NCBI RefSeq assembly: GCF_009753715.1
Contig: NZ_WQMS01000013.1
Span: 1-64,000, forward strand
Length of the DNA stretch: 64,000 nucleotides
From: Sphingomonas horti
GTDB taxonomy: Bacteria > Pseudomonadota > Alphaproteobacteria > Sphingomonadales > Sphingomonadaceae
Reading direction: 5' to 3'
Below are positions 47,283-55,843 of this stretch, in pieces (positions within the stretch are counted from its first letter, which is position 1; every line of letters starts with the position of its first letter). The notes under the pieces are model-generated. The model did not search any database. It had not been told where the DNA came from and was given only the letters and a program-made list of their open reading frames with translations. The position numbers and the translations under genes were made by a program.

Positions 47283-48260
47283 ATGAGCGAAGCCGATCCG
47301 ATCGCACCTGTCCCGAGCCGTGTCGAGGGAAGACCGCCACGCGTCCGCAAGCCCGACTGGATTCGGGTCAAGGCCCCGACCAGCACCGGCTTTGCCGAGA
47401 CCAAGCAGCTGATGCGTCGGCTGAACCTCGCCACCGTGTGCGAGGAAGCGGCGTGCCCGAATATCGGCGAGTGCTGGACCAAGAAGCACGCGACGGTGAT
47501 GATCCTGGGCGACACCTGCACCCGCGCCTGCGCGTTCTGCAACGTGAAAACCGGCATGCCGCGCGCGGTCGATCCCAGGGAGCCGCAGCATGTCGCCGAC
47601 GCGGCGGCCGAGATGGGCTTGCAGCATATCGTCGTGACGTCGGTCGACCGCGACGATCTGGCGGACGGCGGCGCCTCGCAATTCGTCAAGGTGATCGAGG
47701 CGCTCCGGCGGACCACGCCCGCGACCACGATCGAGATCCTGACGCCCGATTTCCGCAACAAGCATGAAGCGGCGGTCGAGGCGATCGTCGCGGCGCGGCC
47801 GGACGTGTACAACCACAATCTGGAGACCGTGCCGCGGCTGTATCCGACGATCCGGCCGGGCGCGCGTTATTACGCCTCGCTGCGCCTGCTGGAGAGCGTC
47901 AAGAAGCTCGACCCGTCGATCTTCACCAAATCCGGCATCATGCTGGGACTGGGCGAGCAAAGGCTGGAAGTGCACCAGGTGATGGACGACATGCGCTCGG
48001 CCGATGTCGATTTCCTGACCATGGGCCAGTATCTCCAGCCGACCCCGCGCCACGCCAAGGTCGAGGAATTCGTGACCCCCAAGGCGTTCGACGCCTATGC
48101 CGCGATTGCCCGCGCCAAGGGCTTCCTGCTGGTCGCATCCTCGCCGCTGACGCGGTCGAGCTATCACGCCGGCGACGATTTCGCGCGGATGCGGGCGGCG
48201 CGGGAACAGAAACTGGCGACCAAGTCTCCGTTCACTTCGAGCGAAGTCGAGAAGCGTTAG
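47283..48260 (+). CDS. lipA: Lipoyl synthase
   Basis: A 325-residue radical-SAM enzyme that inserts sulfur into octanoyl groups of the E2 and H proteins. Both clusters are visible: the auxiliary motif [12 protein letters not shown] with its flanking Cys, and the radical-SAM [10 protein letters not shown] (Cys-x3-Cys-x2-Cys). C-terminal Arg-Ser ([11 protein letters not shown]) is intact. The ATG at 47283 is preferred. The last codons (SSEVEKR) lie inside one arm of an inverted repeat. Confidence 0.97.
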   Translation: MSEADPIAPVPSRVEGRPPRVRKPDWIRVKAPTSTGFAETKQLMRRLNLATVCEEAACPNIGECWTKKHATVMILGDTCTRACAFCNVKTGMPRAVDPREPQHVADAAAEMGLQHIVVTSVDRDDLADGGASQFVKVIEALRRTTPATTIEILTPDFRNKHEAAVEAIVAARPDVYNHNLETVPRLYPTIRPGARYYASLRLLESVKKLDPSIFTKSGIMLGLGEQRLEVHQVMDDMRSADVDFLTMGQYLQPTPRHAKVEEFVTPKAFDAYAAIARAKGFLLVASSPLTRSSYHAGDDFARMRAAREQKLATKSPFTSSEVEKR

Positions 48261-48292
48261 CTCTGTGCGGGCGTATCTCGACTTCGCTCGAT
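48236..48292. repeat. Inverted repeat at the lipA 3' end
   Basis: 17-nt arms TTCGAGCGAAGTCGAGA (48236-48252) and TCTCGACTTCGCTCGAT (48276-48292), differing at the outermost base only, with a 23-nt loop. The TATCTCGACTTCGCTCGATAC half is a repeat unit often seen between sphingomonad genes. It may end the lipA transcript. Confidence 0.6.
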
Positions 48293-48312
48293 ACGAACGG
48301 ATGAGGGATTGA

Positions 48313-48810
48313 ATGCCGCGTCATTCGGAGACTCGCCAGCTTCCCTACAGCCCCGAGCAGATGTTCGATCTGGTCGCGGACGTGGGCCGCTATGCCGAGT
48401 TCCTGCCCTGGGTGGCGGCGGTCAGGGTGCGGTCGAACAGTCCGACCGAGATGGTCGCCGACCTGATCGTCGGCTTCAAAGCATTGCGTGAGCGCTTCAC
48501 CAGCCGCGTCCACAAGGAGCGGCCGGGGCATATCCATGTCGATTATCTGGAAGGCCCGCTCAAGCATCTGAGCAACGACTGGAAATTCCGCCCGGACGGG
48601 AAGGGCGGCACGCTGGTCGATTTCTGCGTCGACTTCGCGTTCAAGAACCGCGTGTTCGAGGCGCTGGCCGGCCAGATGTTCGACATGGCGCTGAGGCGCA
48701 TGATCAACGCGTTCGAGGAGCGCGCGGCGGTGCTCTACGGAGCGGGAGGCGCGGACCCGGCCATCGGCGCGTCGGGCATCAGCAGTTCGAGCGCGCACAA
48801 CGCCGCCTGA
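48313..48810 (+). CDS. RatA/COQ10-type START-domain protein
   Basis: A 165-residue protein of the coenzyme-Q-binding COQ10/RatA family. The helix-grip fold is indicated by YSPEQMFDLVADVGRYAEFLPW near the N-terminus, VRSNSPTEMVADLIVGFKA, and a C-terminal helix MALRRMINAFEERA. Homologues bind ubiquinone or affect ribosome association (RatA). Which applies is unclear; proximity to lipA suggests a respiratory role. Its 3' 76 bp overlap cinA on the other strand. Confidence 0.85.
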   Translation: MPRHSETRQLPYSPEQMFDLVADVGRYAEFLPWVAAVRVRSNSPTEMVADLIVGFKALRERFTSRVHKERPGHIHVDYLEGPLKHLSNDWKFRPDGKGGTLVDFCVDFAFKNRVFEALAGQMFDMALRRMINAFEERAAVLYGAGGADPAIGASGISSSSAHNAA

Positions 48811-49295
48811 AGCCGGATGCCGCCGCGGCCGAGATCGCCGAACTCGCGGCGCTCAGCCTTGATCTTGTCCGGCGGAGCGTCGCGTTCGGCGCGGGCGAAG
48901 ACGACGGTGCCGACCGGCTTTTTCTCGGAACCCCCGTCCGGGCCGGCAATGCCGGTGATCGCGACCGCGACATCAACGCCGGCACGCTCCAGCGCCCCTT
49001 GCGCCATCGCCCAGGCATTGGCGATCGACACCGATCCGAAGGTCTCCAGCACGTCGAGCGCGACGCCGACGAGCTTCATCTTCGCGTCATTGGAATAGGT
49101 GACGAGGCTCGCCTCGAATACGTCGGACGAGCCCGGAATCTCCGTCAGCGCGGCGCCGACCAGGCCGCCGGTGCAGCTTTCGGCGACGGCGAGGCGGCGG
49201 CCGACGACACGGTTCGCCTCGATCACAGCGCGCGCCTTGTCGACCAGCTCCCGCGGCAACAGGAATTCGACGCTGGGGTGATCGGGGGCACTCAT
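48735..49295 (-). CDS. CinA C-terminal-type nicotinamide-nucleotide amidase
   Basis: A 186-residue stand-alone CinA_C domain that hydrolyses NMN to NaMN in the pyridine nucleotide salvage route. The motif VAESCTGGLVGAALTEIPGSS, with catalytic Ser, and GIAGPDGGSEKKPVGTV are conserved. It lacks the N-terminal molybdopterin-like domain, as is usual for PncC. Its start overlaps the ispDF stop (ATGA). It is the second NAD-salvage-related gene in the window besides pncB. Confidence 0.92.
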   Translation of the reverse strand: MSAPDHPSVEFLLPRELVDKARAVIEANRVVGRRLAVAESCTGGLVGAALTEIPGSSDVFEASLVTYSNDAKMKLVGVALDVLETFGSVSIANAWAMAQGALERAGVDVAVAITGIAGPDGGSEKKPVGTVVFARAERDAPPDKIKAERREFGDLGRGGIRLQAALCALELLMPDAPMAGSAPPAP

Positions 49296-50443
49296 TGGAA
49301 ATCCTCGTAAAGGCTGATCGTCGCGGCGGCCTGGGCCGCGATCCCTTCGCCGCGGCCGGTAAAGCCGAGCCGCTCGGTCGTGGTCGCTTTGACGCTAACC
49401 CTGCCGGACGCAAGCCGCAACAGTTCGGCGATGCGTGCGCGCATGGCGTCCCGATACGGGCCGATCTTCGGCGCCTCGCAGATGATGGTCAGGTCGACAT
49501 GCTCGATACGGCCGCCGCGCCGCGCCACGAGCGCCGCGGCGTGTTCCAGGAAGCGGGCCGAGGGAGCGCCGCGCCATTGCGGGTCGCCGGGCGGGAAATG
49601 GGTGCCGATATCGCCCTCGGCGATCGCGCCCAGGATCGCGTCGGTCAGCGCGTGAAGGGCGACGTCAGCGTCGGAATGGCCCGCGAGGCCCTTGACGTGC
49701 GGGATCTGGGTGCCGCCGAGCCACAGTTGCTCGCCTTCGGCCAGCCGGTGCACGTCGAAGCCGGTGCCGGTGCGGAACGAGCGCTGGCCGAGCCGCGCTT
49801 CCGCCGCGGCGAAATCCTCCGGCCGGGTTATCTTCTCGAGCATCGCGTCGCCTGCCACCGCTGCGACCGCGAAGCCCGCCGCGCGTACCATCTGCGCATC
49901 GTCGGTCGGCTCGTCGTCTCCCTGCCAGGCGCGATGTGACGTCATGATGTCGCCGAAGCGGAAGGCCTGGGGCGTCTGGACCCGCACCAGCGCGTCGCGG
50001 TCGACCACATCGCCCAGGGTGGCGCCGTGCCGTGCGAGCGTGTCGGCGACGGGCAGGGCCGGGACCGCCCCGGGGCTGGCCTCCAACGCCGTCAGCAGCC
50101 GGTCGATGACTGCGGCCGGCGTGAAGGGGCGGGCGGCGTCGTGGATCAGCACGACGTCGGCGCCGCCGAGGGTCTCGATCGCGTCCAGCCCGGCGCGCAC
50201 CGATAGCCGCCGGCTCGCGCCGCCGGGAACGATGCCGAGCGGCGCGCGCTCGCCCAGCGCGGCGCGGAGCGGTCCTTCGTCGCCGACGACCAGCACCGCA
50301 TCGATGCGCGGATGCGCGGCCAGCCGGTCATAGGCGTGCGCGACCAGCGGCTTGCCGGCAATGCTGCGGAATTGCTTCGGCATGCCGCCGCCTGCGCGTT
50401 CGCCTTTGCCGGCGGCGACGATCACTGCCACGACCCTGTTCAC
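49292..50443 (-). CDS. ispDF: Bifunctional MEP cytidylyltransferase / MEcPP synthase
   Basis: A 383-residue fusion covering two non-adjacent MEP pathway steps. IspD domain, about 1-223: [21 protein letters not shown], then [10 protein letters not shown]. IspF domain, about 224-383: [11 protein letters not shown] and [15 protein letters not shown] carry the zinc-binding Asp/His residues, and [13 protein letters not shown] follows. This fusion is characteristic of alphaproteobacteria. Its stop overlaps cinA by 4 bp. Divergent from dusB across a 65-bp gap. Confidence 0.97.
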   Translation of the reverse strand: MNRVVAVIVAAGKGERAGGGMPKQFRSIAGKPLVAHAYDRLAAHPRIDAVLVVGDEGPLRAALGERAPLGIVPGGASRRLSVRAGLDAIETLGGADVVLIHDAARPFTPAAVIDRLLTALEASPGAVPALPVADTLARHGATLGDVVDRDALVRVQTPQAFRFGDIMTSHRAWQGDDEPTDDAQMVRAAGFAVAAVAGDAMLEKITRPEDFAAAEARLGQRSFRTGTGFDVHRLAEGEQLWLGGTQIPHVKGLAGHSDADVALHALTDAILGAIAEGDIGTHFPPGDPQWRGAPSARFLEHAAALVARRGGRIEHVDLTIICEAPKIGPYRDAMRARIAELLRLASGRVSVKATTTERLGFTGRGEGIAAQAAATISLYEDFQ

Positions 50444-50468
50444 GCCCGCGCCCTAGCCCGCCCTTGCC

Positions 50469-50497
50469 TTGCCGAAAAGGGGCGGAGTCGCTATGTG
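50469..50497 (+). promoter_or_regulatory. Promoter of dusB
   Basis: TTGCCG-N17-TATGTG, with the -10 ending 11 bp before the ATG at 50509. The transcript would be leaderless or nearly so. Confidence 0.45.
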
Positions 50498-50508
50498 CCG
50501 GCCCTCCC

Positions 50509-51507
50509 ATGACCCAGATCAAGCCCATCCAGATCGGCCCGGTGCGGATCGACAGCCCGGTGCTGCTGGCGCCGATGACCGGCGTGACCGACCTGCCGTT
50601 CCGGCGGATCGTGCGGCGCTACGGCTCCGGCCTCAACGTGACCGAGATGATCGCCAGCCAGGCGATGATCCGCGAGACGCGTCAGTCGCTGCAGAAGGCG
50701 GCCTGGGACCCGATCGAGGAGCCGGTCTCGATGCAGCTGGCCGGCTGCACGCCGCGCGAGATGGCGGAAGCGGCGAAGCTGAACGAGGATCGCGGCGCCG
50801 CGATCATCGACATCAACATGGGCTGCCCGGTGAAGAAGGTGGTGAACGGCGACGCCGGATCGGCGCTGATGCGCGACATCCCGCTTGCCGCCGCGATCAT
50901 CGAGGCGACCGTCAAGGCGGTGAAAGTGCCGGTCACGCTGAAGACGCGGATGGGCTGGGATCACCAGAGCCTCAATGCGCCCGAGCTCGCGCGGATCGCC
51001 GAGGATCTGGGCGTGCAGATGATCACCATCCACGGCCGCACCCGCTGCCAGATGTACAAGGGCGGGGCCGACTGGGGGTTCGTCCGCAGCGTCAAGGACG
51101 CGGTCAAGGTGCCGGTGATCGTCAACGGCGACATCTGCTCGATCGCCGATGCCGAGCGGGCGCTCGAGCAGTCCGGCGCGGATGGGGTGATGATCGGCCG
51201 CGGCGCCTATGGCAAGCCGTGGCTGCTGCGCCAGGTGATGCACTGGTTCGCGCATGGCGTGGCGCTGCCCGACCCGACGGTCGAGGAACAATATCACCTG
51301 ATCATCGAGCATTACGAGGCGATGCTCGAACATTATGGCGAGATGACCGGCGTCAACATGGCACGCAAGCATATCGGCTGGTACACCAAGGGCCTGCCCG
51401 GATCGGCCGACTTCCGCAACCAGGTCAACCAGGAACCGGGCGCCGCGAACGTGCTGGGGATGTTGCGCGAATTCTACAGTCCGTGGCTGAGCCGGGCGGC
51501 GGCCTGA
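50509..51507 (+). CDS. dusB: tRNA-dihydrouridine synthase DusB
   Basis: A 332-residue FMN enzyme reducing tRNA uridine to dihydrouridine. Landmarks are [15 protein letters not shown], the [17 protein letters not shown] block whose Cys is the catalytic acid, [11 protein letters not shown], and [10 protein letters not shown]. The C-terminal HxxxY-type region ([14 protein letters not shown]) fits DusB. dusB-ntrYX is a known alphaproteobacterial gene order. Confidence 0.95.
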   Translation: MTQIKPIQIGPVRIDSPVLLAPMTGVTDLPFRRIVRRYGSGLNVTEMIASQAMIRETRQSLQKAAWDPIEEPVSMQLAGCTPREMAEAAKLNEDRGAAIIDINMGCPVKKVVNGDAGSALMRDIPLAAAIIEATVKAVKVPVTLKTRMGWDHQSLNAPELARIAEDLGVQMITIHGRTRCQMYKGGADWGFVRSVKDAVKVPVIVNGDICSIADAERALEQSGADGVMIGRGAYGKPWLLRQVMHWFAHGVALPDPTVEEQYHLIIEHYEAMLEHYGEMTGVNMARKHIGWYTKGLPGSADFRNQVNQEPGAANVLGMLREFYSPWLSRAAA

Positions 51508-51528
51508 CGACGGGACGCGCCGAAAACC

Positions 51529-51585
51529 TGTTGCGACCGCGCAACATATGTTTGGCAATCCGCCAAACTGTTGTATCCGTGCAAC
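51529..51585. promoter_or_regulatory. Three phased dyads immediately upstream of ntrY
   Basis: Three inverted repeats, their TGTT halves starting at 51529, 51549 and 51569, exactly 20 bp apart: TGTTGCG-ACCG-CGCAACA, GTTTGGC-AATCC-GCCAAAC and GTTG-N8-CAAC. The last ends 1 bp before the ntrY ATG. The junctions contain CAA-N4-TTG, a spacing reported for NtrX binding in other alphaproteobacteria. This suggests a cooperative operator. Confidence 0.5.
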
Positions 51586-51586
51586 G

Positions 51587-53839
51587 ATGAGCGCCGGCAA
51601 GGCAGACACCCCGATCCGCGCACCGCGCTGGAGGCGGACGCTGTCCGTGATCCGCCGCCGCTCGCGCTACATGCCCGCGGTCGAGCTGCTGACGCTGCTG
51701 CTCGCGATCGGCATCGCGGTGGGCAGCTATTTCCTGCTTGAGGGCCAGCCCGGCAGCCGGCCGCTGACGCCGCCGCTGGTCGCGCTGCTGCTGATCGCCA
51801 ACCTGGTGCCGGCGATCGCGCTGCTGGTGCTGTGGGGCCGGCGCGTGGCGAAGAAGCGCGCCGCCCAGTCGCCGATCGGCGGGGGAGGGCGGCTGCACGT
51901 CCGCCTCGTCGCGCTCTTCTCGGTGATCGCGGCGGTGCCGACGATCCTGGTCGTGATCTTCGCTTCGCTGCTGTTCCAGTACGGCGTCGAATTCTGGTTC
52001 TCCGACCGCGCCCGCGGGATGCTGGAGAATGCCGGCGAGCTGGCGCAGGGCTATTATCAGGAAAAGCACCAGGAAGTGGCCGCCGAGACCGTCACCATGG
52101 CCGGCGACCTGCGCGACTTTCTGTCGCAGGCGCGCTCCGACAGCCCCGAGTTTGCGGAAGGCTATGGCTGGCAGGTGCTGGTGCGCAAGTTCAGCGAATC
52201 CGCGATCGTCACGATCAGCCCGGACGGCAGCGCGCACACGCTGGCGATGGTCAATCCGGATGCCCGGCCGGTCGAGCGGCGGGTATCGCCGGATATCGTC
52301 GCCAGGCTCAACCACGGCGAGCCGGTCGTCGTCACCAACAGCCCGGACCGGATCGAGGCCGTCACCAGGCTGATGCCCACCGGGAACACCTATCTCTATG
52401 CCTCGCGCATCTCGGACCCGCAGGCGCTGACGCAGAGCGCGCGCGCCAAGGCGGTGCTGCGCGACTATAACGCGCTGCTTGACCGCACCCGATCGCTGCA
52501 GATCCGGTTCAACGCCGCGCTGCTGCTGATCTCGCTGCTGATCGCGGCGGCGGCGGTGTGGATCGCCTTGCGGGTCGCCGACCGGCTCGTCCGCCCGGTC
52601 GGCGAGCTGGTCGACGCGGCGCGCAAGGTGACGGCCGGCGACCTCTCCGCACGAGTCGAGACACCGCGCGAACGCGACGAGATCGGCACGCTCGCCAACG
52701 CCTTCAACCGGATGACCCGCAGGCTAGAGGAGCAGACGCTGCAGCTGGTCAGCGCCAACGACCAGCTGGACCGCCGCCGCGCCTTTACCGAAGCCGTGCT
52801 GTCCGGCGTCACCGCCGGCGTGATCTCCGTGGATCCTGACGGCAGCGTCCGCCTGATCAACAATCCGGCCGCGGAGCTGCTCAGGAGCGGCGACGAAGCG
52901 GTCGGCCAGAAGCTGGACAGCGTCGCGCCGGAGCTCGCGGCGCTGCTGGACGGCCAGGACCGCGAGGAGATCGTCCAGCTGACCAGCGGCGGCGAGCCGC
53001 GCACGCTTGCCGTCAAGATCGTTGCCGGCAGCGGCGGATCGGTGCTGACGTTCGACGACATCACCCAGCAATTGCTCGACCAGCGCCGCGCCGCCTGGGC
53101 CGACGTGGCCCGCCGCATCGCCCATGAGATCAAGAACCCGCTGACGCCGATCCAGCTGGCCGCCGAGCGGCTGCAGCGACGCTATGGTAAGGACATCGCC
53201 AACGACCGCTCGACCTTCGACCGGCTGACCGAGACGATCGTCCGCCAGGTCGGCGACCTGCGCCGGATGGTCGACGAATTCTCGTCCTTCGCGCGGATGC
53301 CGAAGCCGATGTTCCGCGCCGAGGCGATCGTCGACATCGCCCGCCAGGCGCTGTTCCTGCATGAAGTCGCCCATGCCGGCATCCGCTTCACGCTGGACGC
53401 GCCCGAACCGTCGCCGACGCTGGTCTGCGACCGCCGGCAGCTTGGCCAGGCGCTGACCAACATCGTCAAGAACGGCGTTGAGGCCATTGAACGGAAATGC
53501 GAATCCGGCCCGGTCGAAGGCGAGGTCGCGATGCGCATCGTCGAGGCAGACGAGCATCGCCTGACGATCGAGGTCGAGGACAATGGCGCCGGCCTGCCGG
53601 CCGAGCGCGGGCAATTGTTCGAGCCCTATTTCACGATGCGCGCGCGCGGTACCGGGCTCGGCCTCGCGATCGTCAAGAAGATCGTCGAGGAGCATTTCGG
53701 AACCATCGAGCTCAGGGACAGGGAAGGAGGCGGAACCATCGTGGCCATGACGTTCGATCCGCAGGCGCTGGCGCCGCTGGTGGATCGCGAACCGGAACTC
53801 GAAGAAGAGCGCGCGCCGATCGCGCTGACGCGGAGTTGA
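51587..53839 (+). CDS. ntrY: Sensor histidine kinase NtrY
   Basis: A 750-residue membrane kinase. Three to four N-terminal hydrophobic segments (from ELLTLLLAIGIAVGSYFLL to about residue 130) precede a periplasmic or sensor segment, another membrane helix (LLISLLIAAAAVWIALRVAD), HAMP, PAS (about 395-500), then HisKA with RRIAHEIKNPLTPIQL and HATPase_c with NIVKNGVEAI and GTGLGLAIVKKIVEEHFG. The ATG at 51587 follows the dyad cluster. The partner regulator NtrX begins 5 bp after the stop. The family responds to nitrogen or redox cues. Confidence 0.93.
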   Translation: MSAGKADTPIRAPRWRRTLSVIRRRSRYMPAVELLTLLLAIGIAVGSYFLLEGQPGSRPLTPPLVALLLIANLVPAIALLVLWGRRVAKKRAAQSPIGGGGRLHVRLVALFSVIAAVPTILVVIFASLLFQYGVEFWFSDRARGMLENAGELAQGYYQEKHQEVAAETVTMAGDLRDFLSQARSDSPEFAEGYGWQVLVRKFSESAIVTISPDGSAHTLAMVNPDARPVERRVSPDIVARLNHGEPVVVTNSPDRIEAVTRLMPTGNTYLYASRISDPQALTQSARAKAVLRDYNALLDRTRSLQIRFNAALLLISLLIAAAAVWIALRVADRLVRPVGELVDAARKVTAGDLSARVETPRERDEIGTLANAFNRMTRRLEEQTLQLVSANDQLDRRRAFTEAVLSGVTAGVISVDPDGSVRLINNPAAELLRSGDEAVGQKLDSVAPELAALLDGQDREEIVQLTSGGEPRTLAVKIVAGSGGSVLTFDDITQQLLDQRRAAWADVARRIAHEIKNPLTPIQLAAERLQRRYGKDIANDRSTFDRLTETIVRQVGDLRRMVDEFSSFARMPKPMFRAEAIVDIARQALFLHEVAHAGIRFTLDAPEPSPTLVCDRRQLGQALTNIVKNGVEAIERKCESGPVEGEVAMRIVEADEHRLTIEVEDNGAGLPAERGQLFEPYFTMRARGTGLGLAIVKKIVEEHFGTIELRDREGGGTIVAMTFDPQALAPLVDREPELEEERAPIALTRS

Positions 53840-53844
53840 GGACC

Positions 53845-55227
53845 GTGGCGCTGGACGTCCTCATCGTCGACGATGAGCAGGATATTCGCGACCTTGTCTC
53901 CGGCGTGCTGGAAGACGAAGGCTATACCGCCCGCAGCGCAGCCGACAGCGATGCGGCGCTGGACGCGATCCGCGACCGCCGCCCGTCGCTGGTGCTGCTT
54001 GACGTATGGCTGCAGGGATCGAAGCTCGACGGCCTGGAGTTGCTCGACGAGATCAAGCGCCGCGATCCGTCGCTGCCGGTGCTGGTGATTTCGGGCCATG
54101 GCAACCTCGACACCGCGGTCGCCGCCGTCCGGCGGGGAGCGGCCGACTTTATCGAAAAGCCTTTCGAGGCGGAGCGGCTGCTGCTGCTCGTCAGCCGTGC
54201 GACCGAGACCGAGCGCCTGCGCCGCGAGAATGCGGATCTGAAGGCGCAGATGGGGGGTGACGACGAGCTGACCGGCAGCTCGTCCGCGATCAACCAGGTG
54301 CGCGCGACGCTGAAGCGGGTGGCTGCGACCGGCAGCCGGGTGCTGATCACCGGTCCCGCCGGCGTCGGCAAGGAAGTGGCGGCGCGGCTGCTCCACATCT
54401 GGAGCCCGCGCGCCGCTGCGCCTTTCGTCGTCGTCAGCGCGGCGCGGATGACGCCCGAGCGGGTGGAGGAAGAATTGTTCGGGGTGGAGGAGGGGGGCGA
54501 GCTCGCCCGGCCCGGCCTGCTCGAACAGGCGCATGGCGGCACCTTGTTCCTCGACGAGATCGCTGACATGCCGATCACCACCCAGGCGAAGATCCTGCGG
54601 GTGCTGACCGACCAGAGCTTCGCCCGCGTGGGCGGCCAGCGGACCGTCAAGGTGGACGTGCGGGTCGTTTCCGCGACTGCGAAGCCGCTGCCGGACGAGA
54701 TCGCGGCGGGCCGGTTCCGTGAGGATCTCTATTACCGGCTGAACGTCGTGCCGGTGCACCTTCCGCCGCTGACCGAGCGGCGCGAGGACATTCCGGCGCT
54801 GGTCGACCATTTCGTCGCCCGCTACGCCGCCGAACGCCGCGTGCCGACGCCGGAAGTGGCCGGCGACGCGATGGCCGCGCTGCAGGCCTATGACTGGCCC
54901 GGCAACGTTCGCCAGCTGCGCAACATCGTCGAGCGCACCATCATCATGGCGCCGGGCGACCGGATCGGCCGGATCGACATCGACATGCTGCCGCCCGAAG
55001 TGTTGAGCGACCAGCCGCAGCTCGCCTCCAACGCGACCACCACGGCGATGATGGGTGCGCCGCTCAGGGAAGCGCGCGAAACTTTCGAGCGCGAGTATCT
55101 CCGCGTGCAGATCCGACGCTTTTCCGGGAACATTTCGCGCACCGCGAGCTTCATCGGCATGGAGCGATCGGCGCTGCACCGGAAGCTGAAGCTGCTGGGC
55201 CTCGCCGACACGCGCGAAGAGGAATAG
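53845..55227 (+). CDS. ntrX: NtrX response regulator lacking the GAFTGA loop
   Basis: A 460-residue regulator: receiver with phospho-acceptor D53 (LVLLDVWLQG), AAA+ domain with Walker A GPAGVGKE (170-177) and GGTLFLDEI (231-239), and a Fis-type HTH at the end (ASFIGMERSALHRKLKLLG). At the place of the sigma-54-contacting GAFTGA loop it reads ELFGVEEGGELARPGLLEQA, so it cannot contact sigma-54 in the usual way. This is known for some alphaproteobacterial NtrX. Starts at GTG 53845. Confidence 0.93.
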   Translation: MALDVLIVDDEQDIRDLVSGVLEDEGYTARSAADSDAALDAIRDRRPSLVLLDVWLQGSKLDGLELLDEIKRRDPSLPVLVISGHGNLDTAVAAVRRGAADFIEKPFEAERLLLLVSRATETERLRRENADLKAQMGGDDELTGSSSAINQVRATLKRVAATGSRVLITGPAGVGKEVAARLLHIWSPRAAAPFVVVSAARMTPERVEEELFGVEEGGELARPGLLEQAHGGTLFLDEIADMPITTQAKILRVLTDQSFARVGGQRTVKVDVRVVSATAKPLPDEIAAGRFREDLYYRLNVVPVHLPPLTERREDIPALVDHFVARYAAERRVPTPEVAGDAMAALQAYDWPGNVRQLRNIVERTIIMAPGDRIGRIDIDMLPPEVLSDQPQLASNATTTAMMGAPLREARETFEREYLRVQIRRFSGNISRTASFIGMERSALHRKLKLLGLADTREEE

Positions 55228-55317
55228 GCGCGACTCGACCGTCCCACGCTTTCAGGTTATGCAGAGGACGCTTCCACAGGGGGAGCCGAGAAGCCGCCAA
55301 AAGAGCGGAGGCAAGTG

Positions 55318-55803
55318 ATGGCCGACAAGGTCAATAATCTGCAGGACATTTTCCTGAATTCGCTGCGCAAGTCCAAGACACCGGTGACGATGTTCCTGGT
55401 GAAGGGGGTCAAGCTGCAGGGAATCATCACCTGGTTCGACAATTTCTCCGTGCTGCTGCGGCGCGACGGCAATGCGCAGCTGGTCTACAAGCATGCGATC
55501 TCGACCGTGATGCCGGCCGCGCCGGTCGACCTGGCGCCGATCGAAAAGGCGTTCGCCGACAGCCAGAAGAAGCCGGTGCTGCTGCAGGAAGTGTTCCTGA
55601 GCGCGGTGCGCCGCAGCGAGGAGCCGGTGACGATGTTCCTGGTGAACGGCGTCATGCTGCAAGGCGAGGTCGCCGCCTTCGACCTGTTCTGCCTGCTGCT
55701 CCGCCGCGAGAGCCAGACGCAGTTGGTCTATAAGCACGCGATCTCCACCGTGCAGCCGGCGCACCCGCTCAATCTGGCGGAAGAGCAGGCGCAGGGGGAG
55801 TGA
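55318..55803 (+). CDS. hfq: Tandem-domain RNA chaperone Hfq
   Basis: A 161-residue protein with two complete Sm/Hfq domains in one chain. Domain 1 (1-68): [26 protein letters not shown], then YKHAIST. Domain 2 (about 83-148): [26 protein letters not shown], then YKHAIST. Normal Hfq is one about 70-100-residue domain that forms a hexamer; here three chains would make the ring. Both copies retain the Lys-His motif. GGAGG lies 6 bp before the ATG. Sphingomonads are known to have such a duplication, as far as I recall. It follows ntrX. Confidence 0.95.
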   Translation: MADKVNNLQDIFLNSLRKSKTPVTMFLVKGVKLQGIITWFDNFSVLLRRDGNAQLVYKHAISTVMPAAPVDLAPIEKAFADSQKKPVLLQEVFLSAVRRSEEPVTMFLVNGVMLQGEVAAFDLFCLLLRRESQTQLVYKHAISTVQPAHPLNLAEEQAQGE

Positions 55804-55843
55804 GGTCGTTGCGTCTCCGGGCGGAGTGCCTATCTCCGCCCCG

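Noticed and set aside
53626-55179. Long minus-strand frame opposite ntrX
   Set aside because: ntrX carries receiver, AAA+ and HTH motifs on the plus strand; the antisense frame shows none.
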